Source: Bradyrhizobium niftali
GTDB lineage: Bacteria > Pseudomonadota > Alphaproteobacteria > Rhizobiales > Xanthobacteraceae
Assembly: GCF_004571025.1 (NCBI RefSeq)
Contig: NZ_SPQT01000001.1
Coordinates: 124,001 to 188,000 of the forward strand
DNA: 64,000 bases
Reading direction: 5' to 3'
Under the pieces are notes generated by a model. It was given only the letters and a program-made list of their open reading frames with translations. It had not been told where the DNA came from and made no database searches. Made by a program: the position numbers and the translations under genes. The first letter of the stretch is position 1, and each line of letters starts with the position of its first letter. Shown here piece by piece: positions 51,754-60,856 of the stretch.

Positions 51754-53751
51754 ATGGATTCCGTGAACGCGACCGCCCGCGAAGCCCAGGAATCGAAGAT
51801 CTCGGAATCGAGGATCTTGGAATCGAAGATCCTGGAATCGAGCATTGCGTCAGCCACGCAAGGCGTCCTCGGCTTGCAGCAATCCGACGGCCATTGGGTG
51901 TTCGAGCTCGAGGCCGACTGCACGATTCCGGCCGAATACATTCTCCTGCGCCATTATCTCGCCGAGCCGGTCGACACCGTGCTCGAAGCCAAGATCGGCA
52001 ACTATCTCCGCCGCGTGCAGGGCGCACATGGCGGCTGGCCGCTGGTGCATGACGGCGCGTTCGACATGAGCGCCAGCGTGAAGGCGTACTTCGCGCTGAA
52101 GATGATCGGGGATTCCATCGACGCGCCGCACATGGTGCGCGCGCGCGAGGCGATCCACGCCCGCGGCGGCGCCATTCACAGCAACGTCTTCACGCGCTTC
52201 ATGCTCGCGATGTTCGGCGTCGTGACCTGGCGCGCGGTGCCGGTGTTGCCGATCGAGATCGTGCTGCTGCCGTTCTGGTCGCCGTTCCACATCAACAAGA
52301 TCTCCTACTGGGCGCGCACCACCATGGTGCCGCTGATGGTCATCGCCGCGCTCAAGCCGCGCGCGAGGAATCCGAAGGGCGTCGGCATCGACGAGCTGTT
52401 TCTCCAGGATCCGCGCTCGATCGGCATGACCGCGAAGGCGCCGCACCAGAGCATGGCCTGGTTCCTGCTGTTTCGTTCGCTCGATGCGATCTTGCGCGTC
52501 ATCGAGCCGCTGTTTCCGAAGAGCCTGCGCAAGCGGGCCATCGATGCCGCGCTCGCCTTCACCGAGGAGCGGCTCAACGGCGAGGACGGCATGGGCGCGA
52601 TCTATCCGCCCATGGCCAACATCGTCATGATGTACGACGCGCTCGGCAAGGACGAGAGCTATCCGCCGCGCGCGGTGACGCGCCGGGGCATCGACAAGCT
52701 GCTCGTGATTGGCGATGACGAGGCGTACTGCCAGCCTTGCGTCTCGCCGGTGTGGGATACGACGCTGACCGCCCACGCGCTGCTCGAGGCCGGCGGCGAC
52801 AAGGCCGTGCCTGCGGCGAAGCAAGGCCTCGACTGGCTGATCCCGAAGCAGGAGCTCGCCGTGAAGGGCGACTGGGCGGTGAAGCGGCCCGACGTGCGCC
52901 CGGGCGGCTGGGCCTTCCAGTACAACAACGCCTATTACCCTGATCTCGACGATACCGCGGTCGTGGTGATGTCGATGGACCGGATGCGCCGGGAGCACGG
53001 CGTCACCGGCTATGACGCCGCGATCGATCGCGGCCGGGAGTGGATCGAGGGCATGCAGAGCGACGACGGCGGCTGGGCCGCCTTCGACGTCAACAACCTC
53101 GAATATTACCTGAACAACATCCCGTTCTCGGACCATGGCGCGCTGCTCGATCCGCCGACCGAGGACGTCACCGCGCGCTGCATCTCGATGCTGGCCCAGC
53201 TCGGCGAGACCGCCAAGACCAGCAAGCATGTGGCCGATGGCGTTGCCTACCTCCGCAAGACCCAGCACCCGGAAGGGTCCTGGTACGGCCGCTGGGGCAT
53301 GAACTTCGTCTATGGAACCTGGTCGGTGCTCTGCGCCCTGAACATGGCCGGCGTCAGCCACGACGACCCGATGATCCGGAAGGCCGCCGCCTGGCTGGCC
53401 TCGATCCAGAACAAGGACGGCGGCTGGGGCGAGGACGCCGTCAGCTACCGCCTGGACTACAAGGGCTGGGAACCCGCCCCCTCGACCGCCTCGCAAACGG
53501 CATGGGCCTTGCTTGCCCTGATGGCGGCAGGCGAGGTTGATCACCCGGCCGTCGCCCGCGGGGTGGAGTACCTGATTGCAACACAGAACGAAAAAGGACT
53601 GTGGGACGAGCAGCGGTACACCGCCACAGGCTTTCCCCGTGTATTCTATCTACGGTATCATGGTTACCCAAAGTTCTTCCCGCTGTGGGCGCTGGCGCGG
53701 TATCGGAACTTGCGGAACACCAACAGCAGGGTGGTAGGGGTCGGAATGTGA
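51754..53751 (+). CDS. shc: squalene-hopene cyclase
   Basis: 665 residues, the normal size. It is an alpha/alpha-barrel with QW-type repeats (QQSDGHWVFELEADCTIPAEY, AHGGWPLVHDG, DDGGWAAFDVNN, EGSWYGRWGMNFVYGTW, KDGGWGEDAVSY). The protonating motif is DLDDTA (Asp397-Asp400). It cyclises squalene to hopene and hopanol at the inner membrane. Within the operon it follows hpnE by 51 bases. The extreme N-terminus encodes ESKIS-ESRIL-ESKIL-ESSIA, from a 15-bp DNA tandem repeat at 51789-51848. This is not part of the cyclase fold and may vary in copy number. GTGA overlap links it to hpnG. Confidence 0.97.
   Translation: MDSVNATAREAQESKISESRILESKILESSIASATQGVLGLQQSDGHWVFELEADCTIPAEYILLRHYLAEPVDTVLEAKIGNYLRRVQGAHGGWPLVHDGAFDMSASVKAYFALKMIGDSIDAPHMVRAREAIHARGGAIHSNVFTRFMLAMFGVVTWRAVPVLPIEIVLLPFWSPFHINKISYWARTTMVPLMVIAALKPRARNPKGVGIDELFLQDPRSIGMTAKAPHQSMAWFLLFRSLDAILRVIEPLFPKSLRKRAIDAALAFTEERLNGEDGMGAIYPPMANIVMMYDALGKDESYPPRAVTRRGIDKLLVIGDDEAYCQPCVSPVWDTTLTAHALLEAGGDKAVPAAKQGLDWLIPKQELAVKGDWAVKRPDVRPGGWAFQYNNAYYPDLDDTAVVVMSMDRMRREHGVTGYDAAIDRGREWIEGMQSDDGGWAAFDVNNLEYYLNNIPFSDHGALLDPPTEDVTARCISMLAQLGETAKTSKHVADGVAYLRKTQHPEGSWYGRWGMNFVYGTWSVLCALNMAGVSHDDPMIRKAAAWLASIQNKDGGWGEDAVSYRLDYKGWEPAPSTASQTAWALLALMAAGEVDHPAVARGVEYLIATQNEKGLWDEQRYTATGFPRVFYLRYHGYPKFFPLWALARYRNLRNTNSRVVGVGM
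51789..51848 (+). repeat. four 15-bp tandem repeats inside shc 5' end
   Basis: Units start GGAATCGA at 51789, 51804, 51819 and 51834, each encoding Glu-Ser-x-Ile-x (third residue Lys/Arg/Ser). In-frame length means that slippage would add or remove five residues without breaking the gene. Confidence 0.9.
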
Positions 53752-54497
53752 CTTTGGGGACGGGGGACTATCTTACCGCGGGCAATGCCATTGATCCGCG
53801 GCCAATACTCATTGTGACCGGTCTGGTTCAGGAGGCCCGCATCGCAGCCGGGCCCGGAATGGCGGTCATCTGCTCGTCCAGCAGCCCGACCCAGTTGCGG
53901 GCGCTTCTGACTGTGGTGGACCCTGAAACGATTCGCGGCGTGATCTCGTTCGGCGTGGCCGGCGGGCTCGACCCGACGCTGCGCTCCGGCGACGTCGTGC
54001 TGGCGACCGAGGTGCTGTCAGGCGATACCCGCTGGGCCGCCGGGCTGTCGCTCGGCGACGACCTGATCGACCGCCTGACGTCCGGGCGCCGCCGCGTGGT
54101 GCGCGGCAGCCTTGCCGGCGCCGAGGAAGTGGTCACCGGGCGGTCCTGCAAGGCGGCGCTGCACTCGGAGACCGGCGCCTCCGCCGTCGACATGGAGAGC
54201 CACATCGCGGCCGCCTATGCCGCCGAGGCCGGGCTGCCCTTTGCCGCGGTCCGCGTCATCAGCGATCCCGCCCATCGCGCGCTGCCGGCGCTCGCCCGCG
54301 CCGCCATCAAGCCGAACGGCCAGATCGATCTGGCCGCCGTGCTGCGCGGCATCGTGCGCAACCCGACGACGCTTCATGCGCTGGTCTCGACCGGCATCGA
54401 CTTCAACCGCGCGCTGCGCTCCTTGCGCGGCTGCCGCGACTATCTGATCGGCACCGAGCTCGTCGACAGCGAGGCCCTGGTCTCCAAGGCGGCCTGA
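53748..54497 (+). CDS. hpnG: hopanoid-associated phosphorylase HpnG
   Basis: 249 residues from GTG 53748, which overlaps the shc stop (GTGA). It has a nucleoside-phosphorylase fold with ISFGVAGGLDPTLRSGDVVLATEV and SAVDMESHIAAAYAAEAGLPFAAVRVISDPA, the methylthioadenosine-nucleosidase-like ribose-binding region. HpnG removes adenine from adenosylhopane to give phosphoribosylhopane, the precursor of bacteriohopanetetrol. It depends on HpnH, encoded 8 kb away on the other strand. It is followed by a strong terminator at 54520-54550. Confidence 0.93.
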   Translation: MTLGTGDYLTAGNAIDPRPILIVTGLVQEARIAAGPGMAVICSSSSPTQLRALLTVVDPETIRGVISFGVAGGLDPTLRSGDVVLATEVLSGDTRWAAGLSLGDDLIDRLTSGRRRVVRGSLAGAEEVVTGRSCKAALHSETGASAVDMESHIAAAYAAEAGLPFAAVRVISDPAHRALPALARAAIKPNGQIDLAAVLRGIVRNPTTLHALVSTGIDFNRALRSLRGCRDYLIGTELVDSEALVSKAA

Positions 54498-54519
54498 GCG
54501 GGTCTTCGATCCAATCAAG

Positions 54520-54550
54520 AAAAGGCCCGGTCGCGCGACCGGGCCTTTTT
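54520..54550 (+). terminator. intrinsic terminator after hpnG
   Basis: AAAAGGCCCGGTCGC/GCGACCGGGCC followed by TTTTT. The stem is perfect and about 14 bp long. Nearly the same hairpin recurs at 62522-62554. Confidence 0.92.
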
Positions 54551-54612
54551 CGTTTTGATGTCCGTAGCCCGGATGGGGCGTGGCGTCGCGAAGCGTGCGC
54601 ATTGCGATCTGC

Positions 54613-55941
54613 TCACAACGCTGACATCGCCTGTTCGAGGATATCGAGCGCCCGGTCGAGTTCATCGCGCGAGATCGTCAGCGGCGGGCATAGCGTGACC
54701 ACGTTGCCACCACCGAGCTTGAAGCTAAGGCCCGCCTCCAGGCAGCGGTACAGCAGGCGCTCCGCACGCGCGTTCGCTTCAGCCTCGTCGCGGCGGCCGA
54801 TCTCGACGCCGAGATAGAGACCGGCGCCGCGCACCTCTGATATCAGCTGATAACGCTGCGCCATCGATTGCAGCCGTTCGAGCGCGTGCGCGCCGAGCAC
54901 GCGCGCCGCGGTGAGCAACTGCTCCTCCTCGATCACATCGAGCGTGGCCAGCGCCGCGGCGCAGCCGACCGGGCTCTTCTCGTGGGTGTAGTGGCCGAGC
55001 GCTCCCTCGGGCACCACGTCGAGATCGGCCCGCGCCACGATGGCCGCCATCGGCATGATGCCGCCGCCCAGTCCCTTGCCCAGCACGAGAATGTCGGGTG
55101 CAGTTTCGGCCTGCTCGCAGACGAACATGGTCCCGGTGCGGCCGAGGCAGCTCGGCACCTCATCGAAGATCAGGAGCGCCCCGTGCCGATCGCAGCTCGC
55201 GCGCACGCGGGGCCAGAAGCCGGGCGGCGGCAGTTCGACCGTGGTCCAACGCATCGGCTCGGCGATCACGGCCGCGACGTCGCCCTGCACCTCGAGGACA
55301 TAATCGATGTAGTCGGCGAGGCGCTCATGCGCGCGGCCGTCCTGTCCGAAGAAGCGCGCGGCCAGTCCCGGCGGCGGCACATGCTCCGTGCCCGGCAGCA
55401 GCGGGCCGGCGCCGCGCCGAAACAGGGCTTCGCCGCCGACCGAGACCGCGTCGAGATTGGCGCCGTGGAAAGCATCCCACATGGACAGCGTCTTGTGTCG
55501 CCCCGTTGCGTAGCGGGCGAGCTTCAGTGCCATGCCGATTGCAGCTGACCCGCTGGGTGCCAGCAGCACCTTCTCCAGGGGCGCCGGCGCGAGTTCGGCG
55601 AGGCGCCGGGCGAGGTCGATGGCGGACTTGTTGGTGTAGCGGCGCGGGCAGAAGGGCAGGGTGTCGAGTTGCGACTTGATCGCCGCCACCACGCGGGGGT
55701 GACCGTAGCCGACCTGGTGCACGCTGTTGCCGTGGAAATCGAGGATGCGTCGGCCCTGGAGATCGACGAGATGGCTGCCTTCCGCGGCCGTGGCGACGTT
55801 CAGGCACGGCGTTGACAGCGACTGCCGCAGGAACCACCGCTCGTCCTCGTCGAGCCATTTTTTCGTTTCCGCGTCGAGGTGGCGTTCCGCAAACGAACGC
55901 CGCGCCGCCGACAGATTGACGTCGCCCTCGGCGGCACTCAT
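54613..55941 (-). CDS. pbfA: PLP-dependent class III aminotransferase-fold enzyme, PbfA-like phosphonate lyase
   Basis: 442 residues from ATG 55941, overlapping the phnX stop by 4 bases. It has the fold-type I PLP signature: active-site Lys in LVLGKGLGGGIMPMAA, LLIFDEVPSCLGRTG, and APSGSAAIGMALKLARYATGRHKT. EGDVNLSARR-like N-terminus, LDFHGNSVHQVGYGHPRV and PFCPRRYTNKSAIDLARRL resemble (R)-1-hydroxy-2-aminoethylphosphonate ammonia-lyase (PbfA), which yields phosphonoacetaldehyde. Direct coupling to phnX, which consumes phosphonoacetaldehyde, supports this. Alternatives are a 2-aminoethylphosphonate transaminase of another class or an HpnO-type aminotransferase. HpnO is less likely because the gene is part of the phosphonate operon. 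Confidence 0.78.
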   Translation of the reverse strand: MSAAEGDVNLSAARRSFAERHLDAETKKWLDEDERWFLRQSLSTPCLNVATAAEGSHLVDLQGRRILDFHGNSVHQVGYGHPRVVAAIKSQLDTLPFCPRRYTNKSAIDLARRLAELAPAPLEKVLLAPSGSAAIGMALKLARYATGRHKTLSMWDAFHGANLDAVSVGGEALFRRGAGPLLPGTEHVPPPGLAARFFGQDGRAHERLADYIDYVLEVQGDVAAVIAEPMRWTTVELPPPGFWPRVRASCDRHGALLIFDEVPSCLGRTGTMFVCEQAETAPDILVLGKGLGGGIMPMAAIVARADLDVVPEGALGHYTHEKSPVGCAAALATLDVIEEEQLLTAARVLGAHALERLQSMAQRYQLISEVRGAGLYLGVEIGRRDEAEANARAERLLYRCLEAGLSFKLGGGNVVTLCPPLTISRDELDRALDILEQAMSAL

Positions 55942-56753
55942 GGCCGCTCTCCGCGGGCCAGCCGGCCCTCGATCGCCGCGATCACGGGGATGATATCGGC
56001 GACTCCGTCGATGACGTAGTGGGCGCCCGCGGCCTCCAGCCGGCCGGCCGCTGCCGCACGCCGCTCGGCGAAGGTTTTCGGTGGCAGCGCCGCGGTGTCG
56101 GCAAGCGACAAGCCGAACACGTTGCCGGTGACGGCCACGCCGACGGTCCAGCAGCCGCCGTTGAGACCTTCCTTGATCCCGACCTCTGTGTCGTCGACCT
56201 TGACACAGCTCCAGGCCGGCCAGACCCCGAGATCCAGAAAACCCTTGTACAGCATGAACGGCGTGGGTCGGCCGTCGGGCGTGTCTCCGGTGCAAACGAT
56301 GCTGTCAGGCGAATAGCCCTGCGCCGCTGCAACCGGAATGACCTCGGCCATGATCTCCCGCGTGTAGCCCGTGCTCGAGCCGATCTTCAGGCCGCGGCGC
56401 CGCAGTCCGGCGACGGCCTCGGCCACGCCCGGGATCACGTCGGCGTAGCGCCCGGCAACCTCGACATTCATCGGCACGAACACCGCATAGAGCGCATCGA
56501 TGTCGGCTTCGGTTGGCGCGTGGCCGTGCTTGTCGCGCCACGCGGCGGCGATCCGGGGCAAGCGGAGGAGGGCGGCGATGTGCGGGCGCTTGGCCATGCC
56601 CATCGGCCCGCGCGCCTCTTCGACGCTGATCGCAACACCGAAGCGCGCGAAAGCCTCCACGAACACGCCCATCGGCGCCAGCGAGCCGTGATCCACCGTC
56701 GTGCCGGCCCAGTCGAACACGACGGCCTGGACGTGCTCGAATTTGTCGGTCAT
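55938..56753 (-). CDS. phnX: phosphonoacetaldehyde hydrolase
   Basis: 271 residues, HAD superfamily. The nucleophile motif is FDWAGTTVD (Asp14). The Schiff-base Lys in the cap is GMAKRPHI (Lys55). GSSTGYTREIM and VKVDDTEVGIKEGLNGGCWTVGV supply the remaining HAD loops. It cleaves the C-P bond of phosphonoacetaldehyde to acetaldehyde and phosphate. Its start is 3 bases after the FAD oxidoreductase stop, and its stop overlaps the pbfA-like start. Confidence 0.94.
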   Translation of the reverse strand: MTDKFEHVQAVVFDWAGTTVDHGSLAPMGVFVEAFARFGVAISVEEARGPMGMAKRPHIAALLRLPRIAAAWRDKHGHAPTEADIDALYAVFVPMNVEVAGRYADVIPGVAEAVAGLRRRGLKIGSSTGYTREIMAEVIPVAAAQGYSPDSIVCTGDTPDGRPTPFMLYKGFLDLGVWPAWSCVKVDDTEVGIKEGLNGGCWTVGVAVTGNVFGLSLADTAALPPKTFAERRAAAAGRLEAAGAHYVIDGVADIIPVIAAIEGRLARGERP

Positions 56754-56756
56754 GGC

Positions 56757-57899
56757 TCAGCTCCCGGACGTCAATTCGTCAAGCACTTCCTCGGCGATCG
56801 CAAACGAGGTGCTGGCGCCAGTGCCGCTGGTGATCATGACGAGGCGCACAGTTTCAGATGGGCGGTCGATCAGCATCAGCCGGTCGGACGCCGAGGCGTA
56901 AGTGCCGATCCAGCGCTCGCGGATGACAGGCGTTGGCCACGCCAGAACCTGGCGGAATTCGTCCATGATCAACTCGTCCACCGTATCCGGACCGAACGGG
57001 TCCGGCGTCGCGTCGTAGTGGTGGGAATCGCCGACGACGAGCGAGCCATCCTCGCTCTGCACGGCGATCAGATGCACACCGTTGGCCAGATGCTGGCCCT
57101 GCTCGGATTCGAGTCGCTGCTTCAGTGCGGCGGTCTCCGGCAGTTCGGCGTAGCCGAGATAACGCACGAGGCCGAGGTCCGACATCACGGCCGCGTTGAA
57201 GCGCGGCATCGCGCTCGCCGATGCGACCCGCAGCATGTGCAGCTTGCATCGGACGAGGCCGTAGCTCGCCAGGCGTTCCGGATAGAGGCTCAGGAAATCG
57301 TCGCCGGGGCAGACCACGCACAGCCGGGCCCTGACCGGCCCCCGTGTGGTGTCGATGACCGGCGGTGTCACCGCCTTGGCCAGCGTCTGATACAGGAAGG
57401 TGACGCCGTGCACTTCGGCCAGCCAGCGCGCCAGTGCCGGCACCGCGATGCGCGACTCCACGCGCAAATCGTGCGGGCTCGCCAGCACGGCTAGCAGATC
57501 GTCGGTCCGCAGCATCGGGAAACGACGGCCCGCCTCAGCCGGGCTCAGAAGCTCGCAACCCTCGCCCATCTCGGTGGTGCGGAACGCCTCGAGCACGGCC
57601 ACGGCTTCCGGTCGTCGCACCGCGACCGCCAGTCCGGCATGCTCGATCCTGATGCCCGCGGCCGGGGCCACTTCGGCCCAGACCTGCCGCGACCGCATCG
57701 CCCGCTGCCAGCACTGGCCGCGCTGCTGCCCGGTGACGGTGACGAAGCCGAAATTGCGGATCGAGGCGCCGTTCGCCCTCGCATCGCGCTCGATGACCAC
57801 GACCCGCAAGCCCCGGCGCACGCCCGCAAGCGCATGGGCGAGACCGCAGATGCCGCCCCCGATAACGGCCAGATCGAATTCGTCTCCTGACACGCTCAC
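56757..57899 (-). CDS. FAD-dependent oxidoreductase of phosphonate operons (DAO family)
   Basis: 380 residues if started at GTG 57899, which overlaps the permease stop. GTG 57893, 10 bases after GGAGGA, is also possible, and GTG 57911 less so. It is a DAAO/glycine-oxidase-like flavoprotein: FDLAVIGGGICGLAHALAGVRRG, NGASIRNFGFVTVTGQQRG, then a C-terminal TSGTGASTSFAIAEEVLD. Members of this subgroup accompany 2-aminoethylphosphonate genes. They are candidates for oxidising aminoethylphosphonate or its N-methyl or hydroxylated derivatives to phosphonoacetaldehyde or a related aldehyde. The precise substrate here is inferred. Confidence 0.8.
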   Translation of the reverse strand: MSVSGDEFDLAVIGGGICGLAHALAGVRRGLRVVVIERDARANGASIRNFGFVTVTGQQRGQCWQRAMRSRQVWAEVAPAAGIRIEHAGLAVAVRRPEAVAVLEAFRTTEMGEGCELLSPAEAGRRFPMLRTDDLLAVLASPHDLRVESRIAVPALARWLAEVHGVTFLYQTLAKAVTPPVIDTTRGPVRARLCVVCPGDDFLSLYPERLASYGLVRCKLHMLRVASASAMPRFNAAVMSDLGLVRYLGYAELPETAALKQRLESEQGQHLANGVHLIAVQSEDGSLVVGDSHHYDATPDPFGPDTVDELIMDEFRQVLAWPTPVIRERWIGTYASASDRLMLIDRPSETVRLVMITSGTGASTSFAIAEEVLDELTSGS

Positions 57900-59614
57900 C
57901 GCTTCCTCCACATCTGCGCGCGCGCAAGATAGCCCTGTGTGAGTAACATGTAGATGGCTCGTGTGACGGCGGCGGTGGCGAACACGACCATGGCCATGGC
58001 CGCCGCCGGAGCCACGTCGCCAGCGTCATCCATATTGAGCACGGCGATGGCCGCAAGTGTCGTGTGCGGCGCGTAGATGAAGACCACCGCGGAGACGGTC
58101 GTCATCGCATTCACGAACAGATACATGGCGATATCCAGCACGGCCGGCAGGCAGACCGGCAAGGTCACGCGCATGAAGGTACGCCAGAACGGCACCCTGA
58201 GCGATGCCGAAACGGTCTCGAATTCCTGGTCGATCTGCTTGAGCGCCGTCACCGCGGTCAGGTGCGAGACGGAGTAGAAATGCGAGATGGTGCAGATGAC
58301 GAGAATGGCCATCGTGCCGTAGATGAAGTTCAGCGGATTGGCCGGATTGTTGAAGAAGAAGATGTAGCCGAGGCCGAGCACCAGCCCTGGAACGGCCAAA
58401 GGAAGCAGCGCGAGAAACTGCACGAAGCCGCGGACATAGCGAAAGCGCGGGGTCTTCTCGACCAGATAGGCGCCGGCAAAGATCACCGCAGTCCCGAACA
58501 GCGCGGTGAGGCCGGCCATGACGAGTGAGTTGAAATAGCTGCGCCAGCCGCCGCCATCCATCATGTCGAAGTCGAAGTTCTTGAAGCTGGGCGTCAGATT
58601 GTAGGGCCAGAACGTCGCGATCGAGGCGAAGAAGGACACGCCGAGAATGACCAGGATCGCGAACGCGATCAGCGAGCAGATCGCCAGCATCGTGCGATCG
58701 ATCGTGGCGTCGGGCCTGGGCGCATACGGTACGGCGCGCGCGGAGAGCAGCGCCAACTGGCGTCGCTGCATGAGCTGATCGACGACGAAGGCCACCCCCG
58801 CTGGCAACAGCAGGATCAAGCCGACCACCGCGCCCATCTGGAAATTCTGCTGCCCGACCACCTGTTTGTAGATGTCGGTCGCGAGCACGTTGAACCTGCC
58901 CCCGATGACCTTCGGCACGCCGAAATCGGTGATCACCAGGGTAAAGACGACGAAGACCGCGCTGATCAGGCCATAACGTGCTCCGGGAAAGGTCACGGTC
59001 CAGAAGGTGCGGCGCGGGCTTGCCCGCAACGCTTCCGCCGCCTCATACAGACGCGCGTCCGAAATCGCCAGCGCCGTGGTGATGATGATGAGCGCGTGCG
59101 GGAAGGTCCAGAACACCTCGCCCATCACGATGCCGATCGGACCGTAGATCGACGCGCCGAACAGCATCCATTTGACGAGGCCCTGGTTGCCGAACAGATA
59201 GACAAGGCTGATCGCAGGCAGCAGCGAGGGTGCGAGAATCGGGATCTGCGCGATGATGCGGAACAGTCCCCGTCCTGGCATGCAGGTGCGGGTGAGTCCG
59301 TAGGCGTAGACGAAGGCGAGCAGAACGCAGATGATCGTGCTCAGCAGCGAGACCCAGACCGAGTGCCAGATCGAATTGGCCAACGCCGGGTTGGCGAAAT
59401 AGGCCTGGAAATTGGCGAGGCCTATGAAGCTGCCATCAGCCGCCTGGAAGCTCTTGGACAGCAGCGCCCAGAGCGGCAGCAACACGGTGACGATCAACCA
59501 GAGGCCGAGCGCCACGACCGCGCCGCGCATGATCCAGTCGTCGTGCCCCAGCTTCTGCCGCAGCGGCGCCACTGCGGCGGTGCGGTCCGGCAGAATTAGC
59601 GTCTCGGTCGCCAT
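57896..59614 (-). CDS. 2-aminoethylphosphonate-type ABC transporter permease (fused pair)
   Basis: 572 residues, containing two complete permease modules in one chain, each with about six helices. EAA-loop signatures are YEAAEALRASPRRTFWTVTFPGAR and FETVSASLRVPFWRTFMRVTLPV. Fused permeases of this length are typical of iron(III)/2-aminoethylphosphonate transporters (Fbp-like). It stands between the ATPase and the FAD oxidoreductase genes, on the minus strand, and starts 15 bases after the ATPase stop. Substrate assignment rests on the phnX and pbfA-like neighbours. Confidence 0.88.
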   Translation of the reverse strand: MATETLILPDRTAAVAPLRQKLGHDDWIMRGAVVALGLWLIVTVLLPLWALLSKSFQAADGSFIGLANFQAYFANPALANSIWHSVWVSLLSTIICVLLAFVYAYGLTRTCMPGRGLFRIIAQIPILAPSLLPAISLVYLFGNQGLVKWMLFGASIYGPIGIVMGEVFWTFPHALIIITTALAISDARLYEAAEALRASPRRTFWTVTFPGARYGLISAVFVVFTLVITDFGVPKVIGGRFNVLATDIYKQVVGQQNFQMGAVVGLILLLPAGVAFVVDQLMQRRQLALLSARAVPYAPRPDATIDRTMLAICSLIAFAILVILGVSFFASIATFWPYNLTPSFKNFDFDMMDGGGWRSYFNSLVMAGLTALFGTAVIFAGAYLVEKTPRFRYVRGFVQFLALLPLAVPGLVLGLGYIFFFNNPANPLNFIYGTMAILVICTISHFYSVSHLTAVTALKQIDQEFETVSASLRVPFWRTFMRVTLPVCLPAVLDIAMYLFVNAMTTVSAVVFIYAPHTTLAAIAVLNMDDAGDVAPAAAMAMVVFATAAVTRAIYMLLTQGYLARAQMWRKR

Positions 59615-59629
59615 CGCTGGTTTCCCGTG

Positions 59630-60733
59630 TCAGGCAGTAGCAGAGCGCGGCTGGGCAAATACGCGTAACCGCTTCGGCGGCAGCGCGACCTCGATGGTCG
59701 CGCCCGAGGAAATGCCGAGGTCGCGCACGGCGTTGATCGAAAAGTCGGCCGAGAAGTTCAGTCCCGTGCCGCTCGCATGCAGGGTCGTCGCGAAATGATT
59801 GCCGATGAATTCCATGACGCCGACCTGGACCGACAGGCGATTGTCCGAATGCTCGCCGATGTCGCGCACCGCCACGTCCTCCGGCCGAAGGCAGACCGTG
59901 ACGGCCGCGCCCTCGCCAAGCGGCACCTCCTCGCTGAAGTCGAGCACGGCACCCCTGACAATTGCGCGCTTGCTGGTGACGAGGCGTCCCTCCAGAAAGT
60001 TCATCTTGCCGACGAAGTCGGCGACGAAAGCGGTCGCGGGTCGGCCGTAGATCTCGTCGGGCGTGCCCACCTGCTCGATCCTGCCATTGCTCATCACCAC
60101 GATCCGGTCGGACATGGTGAGAGCCTCCTCCTGGTCGTGGGTCACCATGATCGTGGTCAGCTTGAGACGTTGCTGCAGGTCGCGGATCTCGCCGCGCAGA
60201 CGCGCCCGGACGCGCGCGTCGAGAGCGGATAGCGGTTCGTCCAGCAGCAGAAGGCCGGGCGATAGTGCCAGCGCCCGGGCGAGCGCGACGCGCTGCTGCT
60301 GCCCGCCTGAGAGCTGGGCCGGATATTTGTCGGCTTGCTCGGGCAGGCCGACAAGTTCAAGAAGCTCCTTGACCCGTCTGTCGATCTCGATGCGAGGCGT
60401 GCCGGCCGACACCAGGCCGTAAGCCACATTGTCCTTGATCGTTAGGTTCGGGAACAACGCATAGGACTGGAACACGATGCCGAAGTCGCGCTTGGCGACC
60501 GGCAACGTCGAGATGTCCCGCCCGCCTTGATGGATCGACCCGGCGGTCTGCACGTCCAGTCCGGAGATGGCGCGCAACAGCGTGGTCTTGCCGCAGCCGG
60601 ATGGCCCGAGGAACGAGACGAACTCCCCGGGCATGATGTCGAGGTCGATAGTGTCGAGCGCGGTGAACGCACCGAACTTTTTCGAGAGGTTGCGGATGCG
60701 GAGATAGGGCACCGTCGTCGGCGTGCTGTCCAT
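59630..60733 (-). CDS. 2-aminoethylphosphonate-type ABC transporter ATPase
   Basis: 367 residues from ATG 60733 (start at 60748 is an alternative). The Walker A motif is FLGPSGCGKTTLLR, the signature is LSGGQQQRVALARALA, and Walker B is LLLLDEPLSALDA. The H-loop is MVTHDQEEA. A C-terminal TOBE domain (about 280-365; VCLRPEDVAV) is typical of the Fbp/Pot group. It powers the fused permease downstream. An upstream run of short tandem repeats (60806-60856) separates it from the binding-protein gene. Confidence 0.9.
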   Translation of the reverse strand: MDSTPTTVPYLRIRNLSKKFGAFTALDTIDLDIMPGEFVSFLGPSGCGKTTLLRAISGLDVQTAGSIHQGGRDISTLPVAKRDFGIVFQSYALFPNLTIKDNVAYGLVSAGTPRIEIDRRVKELLELVGLPEQADKYPAQLSGGQQQRVALARALALSPGLLLLDEPLSALDARVRARLRGEIRDLQQRLKLTTIMVTHDQEEALTMSDRIVVMSNGRIEQVGTPDEIYGRPATAFVADFVGKMNFLEGRLVTSKRAIVRGAVLDFSEEVPLGEGAAVTVCLRPEDVAVRDIGEHSDNRLSVQVGVMEFIGNHFATTLHASGTGLNFSADFSINAVRDLGISSGATIEVALPPKRLRVFAQPRSATA

Positions 60734-60805
60734 TGTACTGTCCCGCATTGACCGGCGGCGCCCATGCACCGCCGGCTTGGTCGCTCCTGGGATCACCGGC
60801 AGGAT

Positions 60806-60856
60806 CCTCAGTTCAGGTCCCTCAGTTCAGGTTCTTCAGTCAGTTCTTCAGTTCTT
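60806..60856. repeat. short imperfect tandem repeats at 3' end of binding-protein gene
   Basis: Units CCTCAGTTCAGGTC, CCTCAGTTCAGGTT, CTTCAGTCAGTT and CTTCAGTTCTT run head-to-tail over 51 bases. They cover the last codons and stop of the phosphonate-binding protein gene (stop at 60848), so repeat changes could alter its C-terminus. Confidence 0.75.

Noticed and set aside
54613..55941. Calling this PLP enzyme hpnO because of the hopanoid neighbours
   Set aside because: It overlaps phnX in a phosphonate operon, and its motifs are closer to PbfA-type enzymes than to HpnO. A search against both families would decide.
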